Source of the DNA: a bacterium
Lineage (GTDB): Bacteria; Vulcanimicrobiota; Xenobia; Xenobiales; Xenobiaceae
Direction of reading: 5' to 3'
DNA: 37,778 nucleotides
NCBI GenBank assembly: GCA_030535355.1
Contig: JAUNIO010000026.1
Coordinates: forward strand, 1 to 37,778
Shown here: piece after piece, positions 15,379-22,839 of the stretch
How the letters are laid out: each line of letters starts with the position of its first letter
Numbering within the stretch: position 1 is the stretch's first letter
The notes under the pieces: model-generated
Databases searched by the model: none
Seen by the model: only the letters and a program-made list of their open reading frames with translations
What the model was told of the DNA's origin: nothing
Translations under genes and position numbers: made by a program

Positions 15379-16410
15379 ATGAAGAAAAATCTGAACATGA
15401 AGAACAATAAAATATTACTATTCTTTATAGTATTATTCGATTTGCAATTGCTGCCTACTATAGGCTTTTTGCTGTTATTCTTAACTTCGGATGTCATAGC
15501 TTATTATGGAATGGTTTTTTTTGCTAAACGGGGCAATATCACAGCTCAAGAGTTTATAGCAGATGCTTATCTCAATCATTATGGCTCCGCTTTAGTCAGC
15601 GCTGAGGAAGCGGAGTTCTGGCTGCGTCAGGTCGCTGAAGAGGGCCGTACTGATGCCCAATACAAGCTGGCCAATTGTTATAAAGCTGGGCTGTTTGGCA
15701 AGAAGGACTCCAAGCAGGCAGTGCTTTGGTATCGCAAAGGTGCGGAGCAAGGCCATAAAGATTGCCAGAGGCAGCTGCTGGAGTGTTATGCTCACGGAGA
15801 CGGCACAGATAAAGACATGAAGCAGGTTATCAGTTACTATCGTCAGGGTGCCGAACAGGGCGATATAAAATGTATTTATCAGTTGGCGCTGTGCTATAAA
15901 TATGGGAATGGTGTACCTGCAGATACAAAACAGGCCATAAATTTGTTTCGCCAAGGTGCTGAGCAAGGAGTTGAGCTGGGCGCTGATTATTTCTCCCGTA
16001 TGCGAGGAGAGGTTAAGTGGGAGCACAAACAATGTCACTATCGCTTAGGTTTATGTTATAAGCATGGCGACGGCGTATCGAAAGACTTGAAACAAGCGGT
16101 TAATTGGTTCAGCAAGGGGGGAAATTTAGGTGATCCCGATTGCCGGTATCAATTAGGTGTATGCTATCAGCGTGGATACGGCGTGAATAAGGATCTGAAA
16201 CAGGCAGCCAGTTTATTTACCAAAGCTGCCGACGATGGGCATATGGGGGCGCAGTATAATTTAGGCCAGTGCTATGAATTAGGCCTCGGTGTGCAGAAAG
16301 ACCGCAATCGGGCCATAGACTGGTATCGCCAAGCCGCTAAACAAGGGAACAGCGGGGCGAATAAGGCTTTAGCTAGGCTGGGTGATACTCGTTCCGTTTC
16401 CCATCCCTAA
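15379..16410 (+). CDS. Sel1-like repeat protein B2
   Basis: A 343-aa protein with a long N-terminal hydrophobic stretch (about residues 12-41) and about seven Sel1-like repeats (AQYKLANCYKAG, CQRQLLECYAHGDG, CIYQLALCYKYGNGV, CHYRLGLCYKHGDGV, CRYQLGVCYQRGYGV, AQYNLGQCYELGLGV). It is the second copy of the B gene. It follows A2 by only 34 bp and is probably co-transcribed with it. The C-terminal tail after the last repeat (GDTRSVSHP) is not shared with B1. An ATG nine codons in (AACATGAAG) is an alternative start. Confidence 0.85.
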   Translation: MKKNLNMKNNKILLFFIVLFDLQLLPTIGFLLLFLTSDVIAYYGMVFFAKRGNITAQEFIADAYLNHYGSALVSAEEAEFWLRQVAEEGRTDAQYKLANCYKAGLFGKKDSKQAVLWYRKGAEQGHKDCQRQLLECYAHGDGTDKDMKQVISYYRQGAEQGDIKCIYQLALCYKYGNGVPADTKQAINLFRQGAEQGVELGADYFSRMRGEVKWEHKQCHYRLGLCYKHGDGVSKDLKQAVNWFSKGGNLGDPDCRYQLGVCYQRGYGVNKDLKQAASLFTKAADDGHMGAQYNLGQCYELGLGVQKDRNRAIDWYRQAAKQGNSGANKALARLGDTRSVSHP

Positions 16411-16471
16411 GCGTTGCAAACTCCTTCGGCTTTCCAATATCGCGGCCTTTAACCCGAAGGGGTAGAAACGC

Positions 16472-16498
16472 GTCATGCTGCCAGTCTGGCAGCGTGAC
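16472..16498. other. strong hairpin and short direct repeat after the Sel1 cluster
   Basis: GTCATGCTGCCA / TGGCAGCGTGAC pair over 12 positions (one G-T) around the loop GTC. The 13-mer CAGTCTGGCAGCG occurs at 482-494 and again at 498-510 (16482 and 16498). No T-tract follows, so this may be a rho-dependent or mRNA-stabilising end of the Sel1 operon rather than a classic terminator. Confidence 0.45.
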
Positions 16499-16574
16499 AG
16501 TCTGGCAGCGGACATCGATCGTATGGATACCGTGCTTCGCCTAGCTGGTCTTTTGCTCTTTAGGCCGCTGACCT

Positions 16575-16856
16575 TTATCTGATTTCTCGTATTTCGTCCA
16601 GTATCTCCGCCTCGGCGTTCTCTTCCACAAACATGGATATTTCATCCATCAAGCTGTCCGCCATAGCGTTATGCGGAACAATAGCTGCCACACCGATAAC
16701 TATAATCTGATGGGTGTCCTGTTCAGCGATTTCCGCTGCTGAGACGTGAAACTTGTTCTGCAGTTTGGCAATTAAGCTTTTGACAATCATTCTCTTTTCT
16801 TTCAGACTGTGCACCCATGATGCGTGAAGTCTGAATATTATTGCTGCTATTTTCAT
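16575..16856 (-). CDS. DUF503 (YlxP-like) protein
   Basis: A 93-aa protein of the DUF503 family, full length. The signature SLKEKRMIVKSLIAKLQNKF is at residues 17-36, followed by VSAAEIAEQDTHQIIVIGVAAI and the C-terminal FVEENAEAEILD. The family is small, cytoplasmic, ferredoxin-like in fold, and in many Firmicutes sits in the nusA-infB-rbfA region; YlxP has been linked to ribosome assembly. Here it is alone. The sequence immediately upstream is a remnant of a helicase gene whose stop codon overlaps this start (ATGA), so the gene's original promoter region may have been replaced. Confidence 0.85.
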   Translation of the reverse strand: MKIAAIIFRLHASWVHSLKEKRMIVKSLIAKLQNKFHVSAAEIAEQDTHQIIVIGVAAIVPHNAMADSLMDEISMFVEENAEAEILDEIREIR

Positions 16857-16909
16857 CTCGTTAGCTTATCAATTAAATTGACGTCAGTATAGTTGTTGTA
16901 AAAAACCGC
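16853..16909 (-). pseudogene. vestige of the 5' end of a PLD-helicase-DUF3427 gene
   Basis: In one minus-strand frame the segment reads FYNNYTDVNLIDKLTR then TGA. It matches residues 5-20 of the helicase at 21486 (FYTNYTDVKFIDKLKH). DNA identity with the real gene's start is obvious (GACGTCAGTATAGTTGTTGTA versus GACGTCAGTGTAGTTGGTGTA, read on the plus strand). Only about 17 codons remain. The stop overlaps the DUF503 start codon. Confidence 0.6.
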
Positions 16910-16957
16910 CAGCGTCTATCCTTATCTGTTGGTTTTGGATTACATGTAATCCTCGGA

Positions 16958-16973
16958 ATTCCATAGACTATAT
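16958..16973 (+). repeat. dispersed motif ATTCCAYAGACTMTAT, copy 1
   Basis: ATTCCATAGACTATAT. Related copies lie at 21512-21527 (reverse), 28906-28921 and 28930-28945 (reverse). Here it sits upstream of the helicase vestige, as copy 2 sits upstream of the intact helicase gene. Confidence 0.5.
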
Positions 16974-17004
16974 TCTCGCAAGGTTATGCGTTCCTATATT
17001 CTAT

Positions 17005-17331
17005 TTAATAATGTACCAGTTTTTCCCGGTAATATGGCTGCTCGGCTTCGGGGACGCGCAGGGCGTTCATGGCTTCCTGTAGGCTCAAGCCCAAGGTCTC
17101 CATCATGTTTTTGAGAGAGGCGGTTATGCCTTCAATCAGTCCCTCTTCTCTGCCTTGAACCCGCCCTTTGGCGGTACCCTCGGCGATGTCTTCTTCCCGA
17201 CCTTCTTCCCTGCCTTGAGCGATATAGCGGGTGCGCCAGCAGATCATGTTGCCTTCTGCGTCCAGCCGGTCGTCAATATCCTGAGCCGTAACATGCGGGT
17301 ACTGTTTGTCCAAGGTCAATTCAGTGCTCAT
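17005..17331 (-). CDS. nested C-terminal Rpn protein (RpnS-like), copy 2
   Basis: A 108-aa ORF in the same frame as the longer reading, starting at the ATG at 17331. CGGAGGGTG (17342-17334) precedes it at 4-5 bases, a textbook ribosome binding site inside a coding region. It comprises MSTELTLDKQYPHVTAQDI, the DDRLDAEG segment, the GREEG coil and the complete helical C-terminus. The equivalent internal site and start exist in copies 1 and 3. By analogy to E. coli rpn genes this could be the inhibitory short form; here it may be the only functional product. Confidence 0.6.
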   Translation of the reverse strand: MSTELTLDKQYPHVTAQDIDDRLDAEGNMICWRTRYIAQGREEGREEDIAEGTAKGRVQGREEGLIEGITASLKNMMETLGLSLQEAMNALRVPEAEQPYYREKLVHY

Positions 17332-17628
17332 ATCACCCTCCGATATCTGATTTAGTACCAAGCCGGACAGCTGCGTCCAGGCTTCGCGGTTGAACGATTC
17401 GCCCAAGCCGGAAGCGAACTCTTCGAAATTATGCCACTTTTGCCCGAAAATGTCCAGTTTATAGGTCTGCAGGCAGTCGAGCAAACGTCTGATTAAGCTG
17501 GTTCTGCCGCTTTTGAGTCCAGCCCTTACCGCGTCGACCGGTTTAAAGCGAAACTTCACGGGAGCCGTAGTCCTGTCTCGCCTATCGCCTTTTACCGCAG
17601 GCAATATGCGCAGCTTGCTTGACAGCAA
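17005..17628 (-). CDS. Rpn-type protein lacking the nuclease domain, copy 2
   Basis: A 207-aa frame from a TTG at 17628; the true start is uncertain because that TTG overlaps the -35 region of the opposing abiF promoter. Residues 1-50 (basic, Arg-rich) match nothing I recognise. From about 52 onward it aligns with copy 3: QTYKLDIFGQKWHNFEEFA, then SEGDMSTELTLDKQYPHVT, DDRLDAEGNMICWRTRYIAQ, a GREEG-rich coil, and a C-terminus LGLSLQEAMNALRVPEAE typical of Rpn/PDDEXK_2 proteins. The N-terminal PD-(D/E)XK catalytic residues of full-length Rpn (about 300 aa) are missing. It probably no longer encodes an active nuclease. An internal start is described separately. Confidence 0.55.
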   Translation of the reverse strand: MLSSKLRILPAVKGDRRDRTTAPVKFRFKPVDAVRAGLKSGRTSLIRRLLDCLQTYKLDIFGQKWHNFEEFASGLGESFNREAWTQLSGLVLNQISEGDMSTELTLDKQYPHVTAQDIDDRLDAEGNMICWRTRYIAQGREEGREEDIAEGTAKGRVQGREEGLIEGITASLKNMMETLGLSLQEAMNALRVPEAEQPYYREKLVHY

Positions 17629-17647
17629 TTACTTTTATGTTATTATA
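17619..17647 (+). promoter_or_regulatory. promoter of the abiF RNA
   Basis: TTGACA (17619-17624), 17 bases, ATTATA (17642-17647; TTATAT one base on is equally possible). Transcription would begin near 17654, just before the structured RNA. Confidence 0.65.
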
Positions 17648-17653
17648 TAGACA

Positions 17654-17706
17654 ACTTCTCCCTCAGGCCTCTGTTACGGCATGCACACTTGAGGGCGTTT
17701 TGTTTT
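17654..17706 (+). ncRNA. abiF RNA motif candidate
   Basis: Between the promoter and the Abi gene lies a compact RNA. The outer stem is CCCTCA (17660-17665) with TGAGGG (17690-17695). The inner stem is GCC (17667-17669) with GGC (17678-17680) around TCTGTTAC. A loop segment ATGCACACT and a downstream CGTTTTGTTTT tract complete it. A conserved structured RNA immediately upstream of abiF/Abi_2 genes is an established motif. The position directly before the Abi ORF, the nested stems and the T-rich end all fit. It could act as an antitoxin RNA, as processed repeats do in type III systems; that is inference. Confidence 0.65.
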
Positions 17707-17712
17707 AAGCGT

Positions 17713-18594
17713 ATGAATTACAAACCGTTTTTGACCATAGACGAACAAATCGAGCTTCTTCGTTCTCGGGGATTAACTATTGACGATGAAAATGCGGCCA
17801 AAAGATTTCTTTCCGAACACAATTATTATCGTGTGAGCGGCTATTCATTAACTCTTCGTCATAATAATCAGTCTTTTGAATCAGCATCATTTCAGAATAT
17901 TATTGATATTTATAATTTTGATCATGAGCTGCGGCATATTCTGCTAACTTTTATAGAAATCATTGAAGTTAGGATTAAATCGGTTTACGCTTATGAATTT
18001 GCTCAGCTCTATGGTCCGCTGGGCTATCTGAATGATTGTCATTTCACAAATACAAAAGAGTACGGAATCATTATCAAAAAAGTTGAAGAATTAAAAAAAT
18101 CCCGTGTTAGTCATGAAGCTTTTCTGAAACACTATATCAACGAGCTGAAACAAGATCTTCCATTGTGGGCTTATGTTGAGTTATTAACTATTTCTGATAT
18201 TTCTATATTATATAGTATATCAGACAAAATTTGCCGGCGTAATATTGCTGCTGCATTTAACCTCACTAATAATAAAGGAGCAGATATTCTCGCCCACTAT
18301 CTGCACAGCATGACGATTATCCGTAATCTTTGCGCTCATGGCAGCCGTCTTTTTAACCGTTTATTCGAACAAAAACCGTCGCTCAACAGAAAAGAGCAAG
18401 CACTTTTAATTAAAGATAAAGATGGAATAATAGATAATTCTCATTTATACGGGTTTATTCTGGTTATGAAACGTTTATTATCTGAAAATCAGTTTTCCGA
18501 TATGAAAGAAAAAATAATCGATTTGACAATCAAAATACCGTTTGTTCGTATGGATTACTATGGCTTTAGAAATGATTGGCAGGACGTTTTATAA
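17713..18594 (+). CDS. abiF: Abi family (AbiF/AbiD, HEPN) protein
   Basis: A 293-aa protein from the ATG at 17713, the start that gives the family's typical beginning MNYKPFLTIDEQIELLRSRG. It continues with FLSEHNYYRVSGYS, FDHELRHILLTFIEIIEVRIKS, and the HEPN ribonuclease motif Rx4-6H as RNLCAH (Arg204-His209) followed by GSRLFNR. Abi_2 proteins are abortive-infection toxins, thought to cleave RNA once phage infection releases inhibition. No ribosome binding site is visible between the RNA's T-tract and the ATG, so translation may be weak or depend on read-through. The abiF-type RNA directly upstream makes this a probable two-component RNA/protein unit. It converges with the helicase gene. 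Confidence 0.88.
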   Translation: MNYKPFLTIDEQIELLRSRGLTIDDENAAKRFLSEHNYYRVSGYSLTLRHNNQSFESASFQNIIDIYNFDHELRHILLTFIEIIEVRIKSVYAYEFAQLYGPLGYLNDCHFTNTKEYGIIIKKVEELKKSRVSHEAFLKHYINELKQDLPLWAYVELLTISDISILYSISDKICRRNIAAAFNLTNNKGADILAHYLHSMTIIRNLCAHGSRLFNRLFEQKPSLNRKEQALLIKDKDGIIDNSHLYGFILVMKRLLSENQFSDMKEKIIDLTIKIPFVRMDYYGFRNDWQDVL

Positions 18595-18699
18595 CAGCAT
18601 CCTGTAACCTGGCGGCAGCCTTATTCAACAGCCTTTTAAGTATGCCATATTATTTCCAATATACTGACGCATTCATGCCGCTTCAAGCGGGAGAAACCG

Positions 18700-21486
18700 T
18701 CACTCGGGCAGTTTAAAATCGAAGTATATGTCTTCCGGCGCCGCCGTTTCCATGGGAATGCGGAACAGATGGGCTCCGTTGGCCTTCTGGGAGCCCTCAA
18801 TATATTCCATCCTCCCACGGCCGATATAAGTAAACGGCAGCTGAATGCCGTCCTCATTCTCCACCTTGCGGACAAAGATACGGATCCCCCGGCTGTTTTT
18901 CAGCTCCGCCAGCTGCTTGGCGCTGACATTGGCCACGGTCTCCCATTGGAAGGTATCCGCGTCTATATAGCCGTCAGCGTATTTCAGCCCTTCTTTGATG
19001 CTGCCGGATTTAATCACCGTAACATAAGCATACACTATGCCGTTATAGATTTTTGTGCCCAGCATAATGTCTTTGGGATTGTTGAGCAGAAGCAGCTGAA
19101 TCTGCTCTTTGCGGTATTTCGCCCACAGCCGAAAGGTTTCGCCGGGAGCGGCCTCGCAGAAGTCTGTTTCAAACCGGTTTAGACCGTAATCCAAAAGGTC
19201 TTGCATATATTGCCCTAATTCGGCACTCAGCTCTATATCGGCTAAGGAAAGCGTACCGTCCTGCAGGCGGAAATATCCGGTTTCCAGCATATAGCGCAGG
19301 GCGTGGTCCAGCACCGGCTGCCAATAACCGCGGATATTGGCCTCTGTATGCCGCTGTATATCGGCCATAGCGCAGGAACCGGCTTGGAAAAACAATTTCT
19401 GTATAATCAAGTATTCGTAGGGGCGCACGAGCGGCAGCATCTCGGAGACATATCTGATAAACGCTTCCTGCCGGGCGCTGAAGGCCGGCAGATTCTCTTC
19501 GCCGACAGCCTTCAAAAAGCCGAGGTATGAAGCATTTTTGCGGCCGTTAATTTTGGACTGCATGAATTTGATGAGATCGGGAGCATAATCGTTGTTCAAA
19601 TAATCTATGTGCGCAGGGTATCGTTCAGCGCTGATGTATTTTTTGAAATTTACATAATCCTGTTTGAGAAATGTTTTAGTATTGAAGTTAACGGCGTCGA
19701 TATAGGAAAGAATTTCCTTCTTGCTCAAATCGTCCAGATGGATCTCCACCCCGTAATCCCGCAGGCCGATACTGATGAAATCGTCCTTGATCAGGGCTGC
19801 GACCAGGTCCTTTTCGACGACGAAATGCTCCGCCAGGCTGCCTAAGGCGAAGGCGAGCTGCACGCTGCGCTTGTAATCGTTGCCGATAAAGTCCAGCACG
19901 GTGACGAACTGCTTGCCTTCATACCTGCGCAGACCGCGGCCCAGCTGCTGAATGAAGACCGTCTGCGAATCCGTGGGACGCAGGAACAGCACCATGTTGA
20001 CCCCTGGGATGTCCACGCCTTCGTTGAGGATATCGACGGTAAACAGGATTTCCAAATCGGCCGCGTCGTCCTGTAGGTCCTTATAGGCGCGGATGCGCTC
20101 CCCCACGCTGTTATTTCCGGTCAGATAACGGGTATGATAATAATCCTCCATGGCCTGGGCCATGCGGACGGCGTGGGAAATGTTCCGGCAGAAGGCCAAA
20201 GCTTTGAGCTTCTGCCCCGGCAGGCGGTGCTTCTCGATCATGCGGTAGAGGAAATCGCAGTGAGCTTCGTCGGAGAACTGCTCGACAAACCTGTGACCGC
20301 AGTTCTTCTCGCCGTATTCGATGAGTTCGTCGCGGATGCCGTAGTATTTGAAGGGCACGACCAGCCGGTTGATGATGGCCTCTCGGAGCCGCAGCTCATA
20401 GGGCACGTTCTGATCGAAGAGGCTGAAGACGTCTTCCCCGTCCATGCGCTCGGGCGTGGCGGTAATGCCCAGCAGAAACTGGGGCTGAAAATAGCCGATG
20501 ATCCTGCGGTAGGTCTCCGCCGCCGCGTGATGGCACTCGTCGATGATGATATAATCCCAGGCGTGCGGCTCGAACGACTCCAGGGCGTTAGCCATGGTGA
20601 CGTTGGTGGAAAAGACGAAATTGGCGTCCTTCTCTTTATGCTCTCCGTTGAAAATACCGTAAGTCTTGTCGCTGCCGAAGACGCGGGAGAAAGTCTCATA
20701 GGCTTTCATGAGGATAGAGCTCTCGTGGACGATGTAAAGCAGCCGGCCGGGATTGAAGTTCAGAGCGTCGAAGGCCGCCAGAAAGGTTTTGCCGGAACCG
20801 GCCGAGGCGGTGATGAGAGCTTTGGAAGCCCCCATGGCCCTGATGCGGCTGAGCTCTTTGAGGGCCCGGCGCTGCATGTAGTTGGGTTTGATCTCCAAGT
20901 TGGCGACGCTGTAGTCCATGTCCCAGCGCTCGATGGAATAGCAGAGCCTGGTCTTATATTCGCTGATCAGGTCCGGGTTCAAGGGCAACGTCCGTTCCCA
21001 TAAGGAAGCGAACTCGGCTTGGGCGGCGGCGTACGTGCCGCCGGTGGGGCCGTCACTGACGGAGACATCCCATTCCACGTTTTTCAGCAGGGCGTAAACG
21101 GTGATATTAGAGGAACCGACCAAGAGCTCGGCGCGATCCTCAAATTCAAAGAGATAGCCTTTGGAGTGGAAGCCGACGGTGTTGCCGCTGAGGTCGCGGA
21201 AGCACTCTCGGTCCAGCCGACAGGCGAAGCGGTCCGGCCAGCGCGTCTGCAGGTCATAAAAGAACTGCAGGGAGGCGACGTCGGTAAAATTCTGGTAGGT
21301 GGAGGTGAGCAGGCGTCCGCGAGCTCCTCGGGCCAGGGCTGCTTCGAGGTTGGGGGCGAGCAGCGCCAGGCCGGGCTTTTTTATGAAGCTGACGGAAAAG
21401 TCAAAGGCGTGGCAGGTGTCGAGGCTGTGCTTCAGCTTGTCGATGAACTTGACGTCAGTGTAGTTGGTGTAAAAGCCTGCCTGCAT
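18700..21486 (-). CDS. PLD-like / SF2 helicase / DUF3427 protein
   Basis: A 928-aa protein. Residues 1-170 form a phospholipase-D-like domain: HSKGYLF (His107, Lys109) and GSSN (124-127), the single HKD half-site expected in nuclease-type PLDs. Residues about 200-600 are an SF2 helicase: ASAGSGKT (227-234), DECH (316-319), TATPER (342-347), then LNEGVDIPGVN and QQLGRGLRRYEGK. The C-terminal about 150 residues (from FRLWAKYRKEQIQLLL to FTYIGRGRMEYI) match DUF3427. This architecture is known from defence islands and type III-like restriction proteins and probably restricts foreign DNA without a methylase. GGGAAGGGCAG precedes the ATG. A fragment of a second copy's 5' end sits at 16853-16909. 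Confidence 0.88.
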   Translation of the reverse strand: MQAGFYTNYTDVKFIDKLKHSLDTCHAFDFSVSFIKKPGLALLAPNLEAALARGARGRLLTSTYQNFTDVASLQFFYDLQTRWPDRFACRLDRECFRDLSGNTVGFHSKGYLFEFEDRAELLVGSSNITVYALLKNVEWDVSVSDGPTGGTYAAAQAEFASLWERTLPLNPDLISEYKTRLCYSIERWDMDYSVANLEIKPNYMQRRALKELSRIRAMGASKALITASAGSGKTFLAAFDALNFNPGRLLYIVHESSILMKAYETFSRVFGSDKTYGIFNGEHKEKDANFVFSTNVTMANALESFEPHAWDYIIIDECHHAAAETYRRIIGYFQPQFLLGITATPERMDGEDVFSLFDQNVPYELRLREAIINRLVVPFKYYGIRDELIEYGEKNCGHRFVEQFSDEAHCDFLYRMIEKHRLPGQKLKALAFCRNISHAVRMAQAMEDYYHTRYLTGNNSVGERIRAYKDLQDDAADLEILFTVDILNEGVDIPGVNMVLFLRPTDSQTVFIQQLGRGLRRYEGKQFVTVLDFIGNDYKRSVQLAFALGSLAEHFVVEKDLVAALIKDDFISIGLRDYGVEIHLDDLSKKEILSYIDAVNFNTKTFLKQDYVNFKKYISAERYPAHIDYLNNDYAPDLIKFMQSKINGRKNASYLGFLKAVGEENLPAFSARQEAFIRYVSEMLPLVRPYEYLIIQKLFFQAGSCAMADIQRHTEANIRGYWQPVLDHALRYMLETGYFRLQDGTLSLADIELSAELGQYMQDLLDYGLNRFETDFCEAAPGETFRLWAKYRKEQIQLLLLNNPKDIMLGTKIYNGIVYAYVTVIKSGSIKEGLKYADGYIDADTFQWETVANVSAKQLAELKNSRGIRIFVRKVENEDGIQLPFTYIGRGRMEYIEGSQKANGAHLFRIPMETAAPEDIYFDFKLPE

Positions 21487-21511
21487 CTGCCCTTCCCTGC
21501 TATGTAATTAA

Positions 21512-21527
21512 ATAGAGTCTGTGGAAT
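21512..21527 (-). repeat. dispersed motif ATTCCAYAGACTMTAT, copy 2
   Basis: Reverse strand reads ATTCCACAGACTCTAT, 26-41 bases upstream of the helicase start codon. That position suits an operator or a promoter-proximal site. Confidence 0.5.
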
Positions 21528-21671
21528 CACATAAAATTTTGCAGAGCTCTAGATTGATGCATTGTTTATTATTGTGAGCCCGTGGTTCTGCAAGATGATC
21601 CTATAACTTTATTGATTCTTATATTTGAATAAAAAAGGACTGTTTTCCTTGTTTTACCGAATAAATATAAT

Positions 21672-22685
21672 ATGTCTATGCGTTTTGCTGTCCAGGATAT
21701 CGAAGAGAAATGGCTGAGATTGCTGCTGCTTGACCACACTACAGGTAGGAATATCATTTGGGCTACTGACGATTACGCTGCCCGTGGGCAAGCTTACTCA
21801 TTTACCCACGAAATTACTCTGCCCTGCATCACCGGGCCGCACAATGAACGCCTTGTTGCCCCGCGCGTTTATAAAGATAAAGATCGGCAGTCGCAGCGTA
21901 CCAAAGACAAAGCTGAAGTTTTTACGCCTTCCTGGGTCTGCAACGCCCAAAATAACTTAATCGATGATGCTTGGTTTGCCCGTGAGAACGTCTTTAATAT
22001 CACTTCCGATGATAACCGCCAATGGCGGGCAACTGCAGAAAAGATTACTTTTCCTAAAGGCAAGACTTGGCAAAATTATGTCCTAGCCAACCGTTTGGAG
22101 ATCACCTGCGGCGAAGCACCTTATTTGGTATCGCGTTACGATACAACTACGGGCGAGGTTATAGCCTTAGATCAGCGCATCGGGCTGTTGGATCGCAAAC
22201 TCCGTGTCGTTAAAGAGAACACCAAGTCGTTAAGGGCCTGGCAGGAATGGGCTATCAAAGCATTTCAGGCCACTTACGGCTTTGAGTATCAGGGAGATTC
22301 TCTGCTGGTTGGGCGTATCAACCTATTCAAAACCTTCCAGGAGTATTTTGCGGAGCGTTCCGCTTTTTTTGCGGAACATTCATCCTCCATTAAGCGTAAA
22401 GTTCAACCGGATTATGAGCGAATCGCCACTATTATCTCTCTGAATCTGTGGCAGATGGACGGTCTGACTTTTACCATCCCCGGAGGACAGGTCATGGCGG
22501 AAAAAGTATCGGAACAGCTAAGCCTATGGGACGATGAAATCGATGATACAGGCGCTGATTCCGGTGCTGCGGACAGCTTTGAGGAAAGTACGCCGGTACT
22601 GCCTCTGGCTACACCTTATTGTGTGATCAAGGATTGGACGCAGGATACTACCGTTACATTTAAATCTTTGTTAAAAAATAAATAG
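21672..22685 (+). CDS. restriction endonuclease subunit M-like protein
   Basis: A 337-aa protein of the family annotated as 'restriction endonuclease subunit M'. It opens with DIEEKWLRLLLLDHTTGRNIIWATDDY and carries the family block DKAEVFTPSWVCNAQNNLID (80-98) and LEITCGEAPYLVSRYDTTTGE. The AEVFTPxWxC block resembles methylase motif X, but I see no NPPY motif, so it is probably a specificity or assembly partner rather than a complete methylase. It is the first gene of a plus-strand trio with the 1384-aa protein (154 bp later) and a DUF2513 gene. There is no ribosome binding site; TATAAT sits at 21666-21671, so the mRNA may be leaderless and start at the ATG at 21678. Confidence 0.8.
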   Translation: MSMRFAVQDIEEKWLRLLLLDHTTGRNIIWATDDYAARGQAYSFTHEITLPCITGPHNERLVAPRVYKDKDRQSQRTKDKAEVFTPSWVCNAQNNLIDDAWFARENVFNITSDDNRQWRATAEKITFPKGKTWQNYVLANRLEITCGEAPYLVSRYDTTTGEVIALDQRIGLLDRKLRVVKENTKSLRAWQEWAIKAFQATYGFEYQGDSLLVGRINLFKTFQEYFAERSAFFAEHSSSIKRKVQPDYERIATIISLNLWQMDGLTFTIPGGQVMAEKVSEQLSLWDDEIDDTGADSGAADSFEESTPVLPLATPYCVIKDWTQDTTVTFKSLLKNK

Positions 22686-22839
22686 ATTCACTGATAATTA
22701 TAAACAGGATTTAGTCAGTAGAAGATATAATTCGTTTTATTAAATACTATTATTGCCAATAAAGACTATAATAAACAGCACTGAATTGTTTTAGTAGTTA
22801 AATTCGATCATTTGTATCCGTAGAGGTGAGTAAACAATT

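Larger units (their letters stand above)
12693..16410 (+). repeat. tandem duplication of a two-gene Sel1-repeat unit (A1-B1 / A2-B2)
   Basis: The unit 12693-14489 and the unit 14610-16410 have the same gene order, and A pairs with A and B with B across the N-terminal segments as well as the repeats. Near the B-gene 3' ends the DNA is almost the same over about 100 bp (from about 14340 and about 16240), while the N-terminal segments have diverged. Confidence 0.75.

Noticed and set aside
20134-21507. Long plus-strand open frames (289 and 162 aa) opposite the helicase
   Set aside because: They lie opposite the PLD and helicase motifs, have no domains and no ribosome binding sites.
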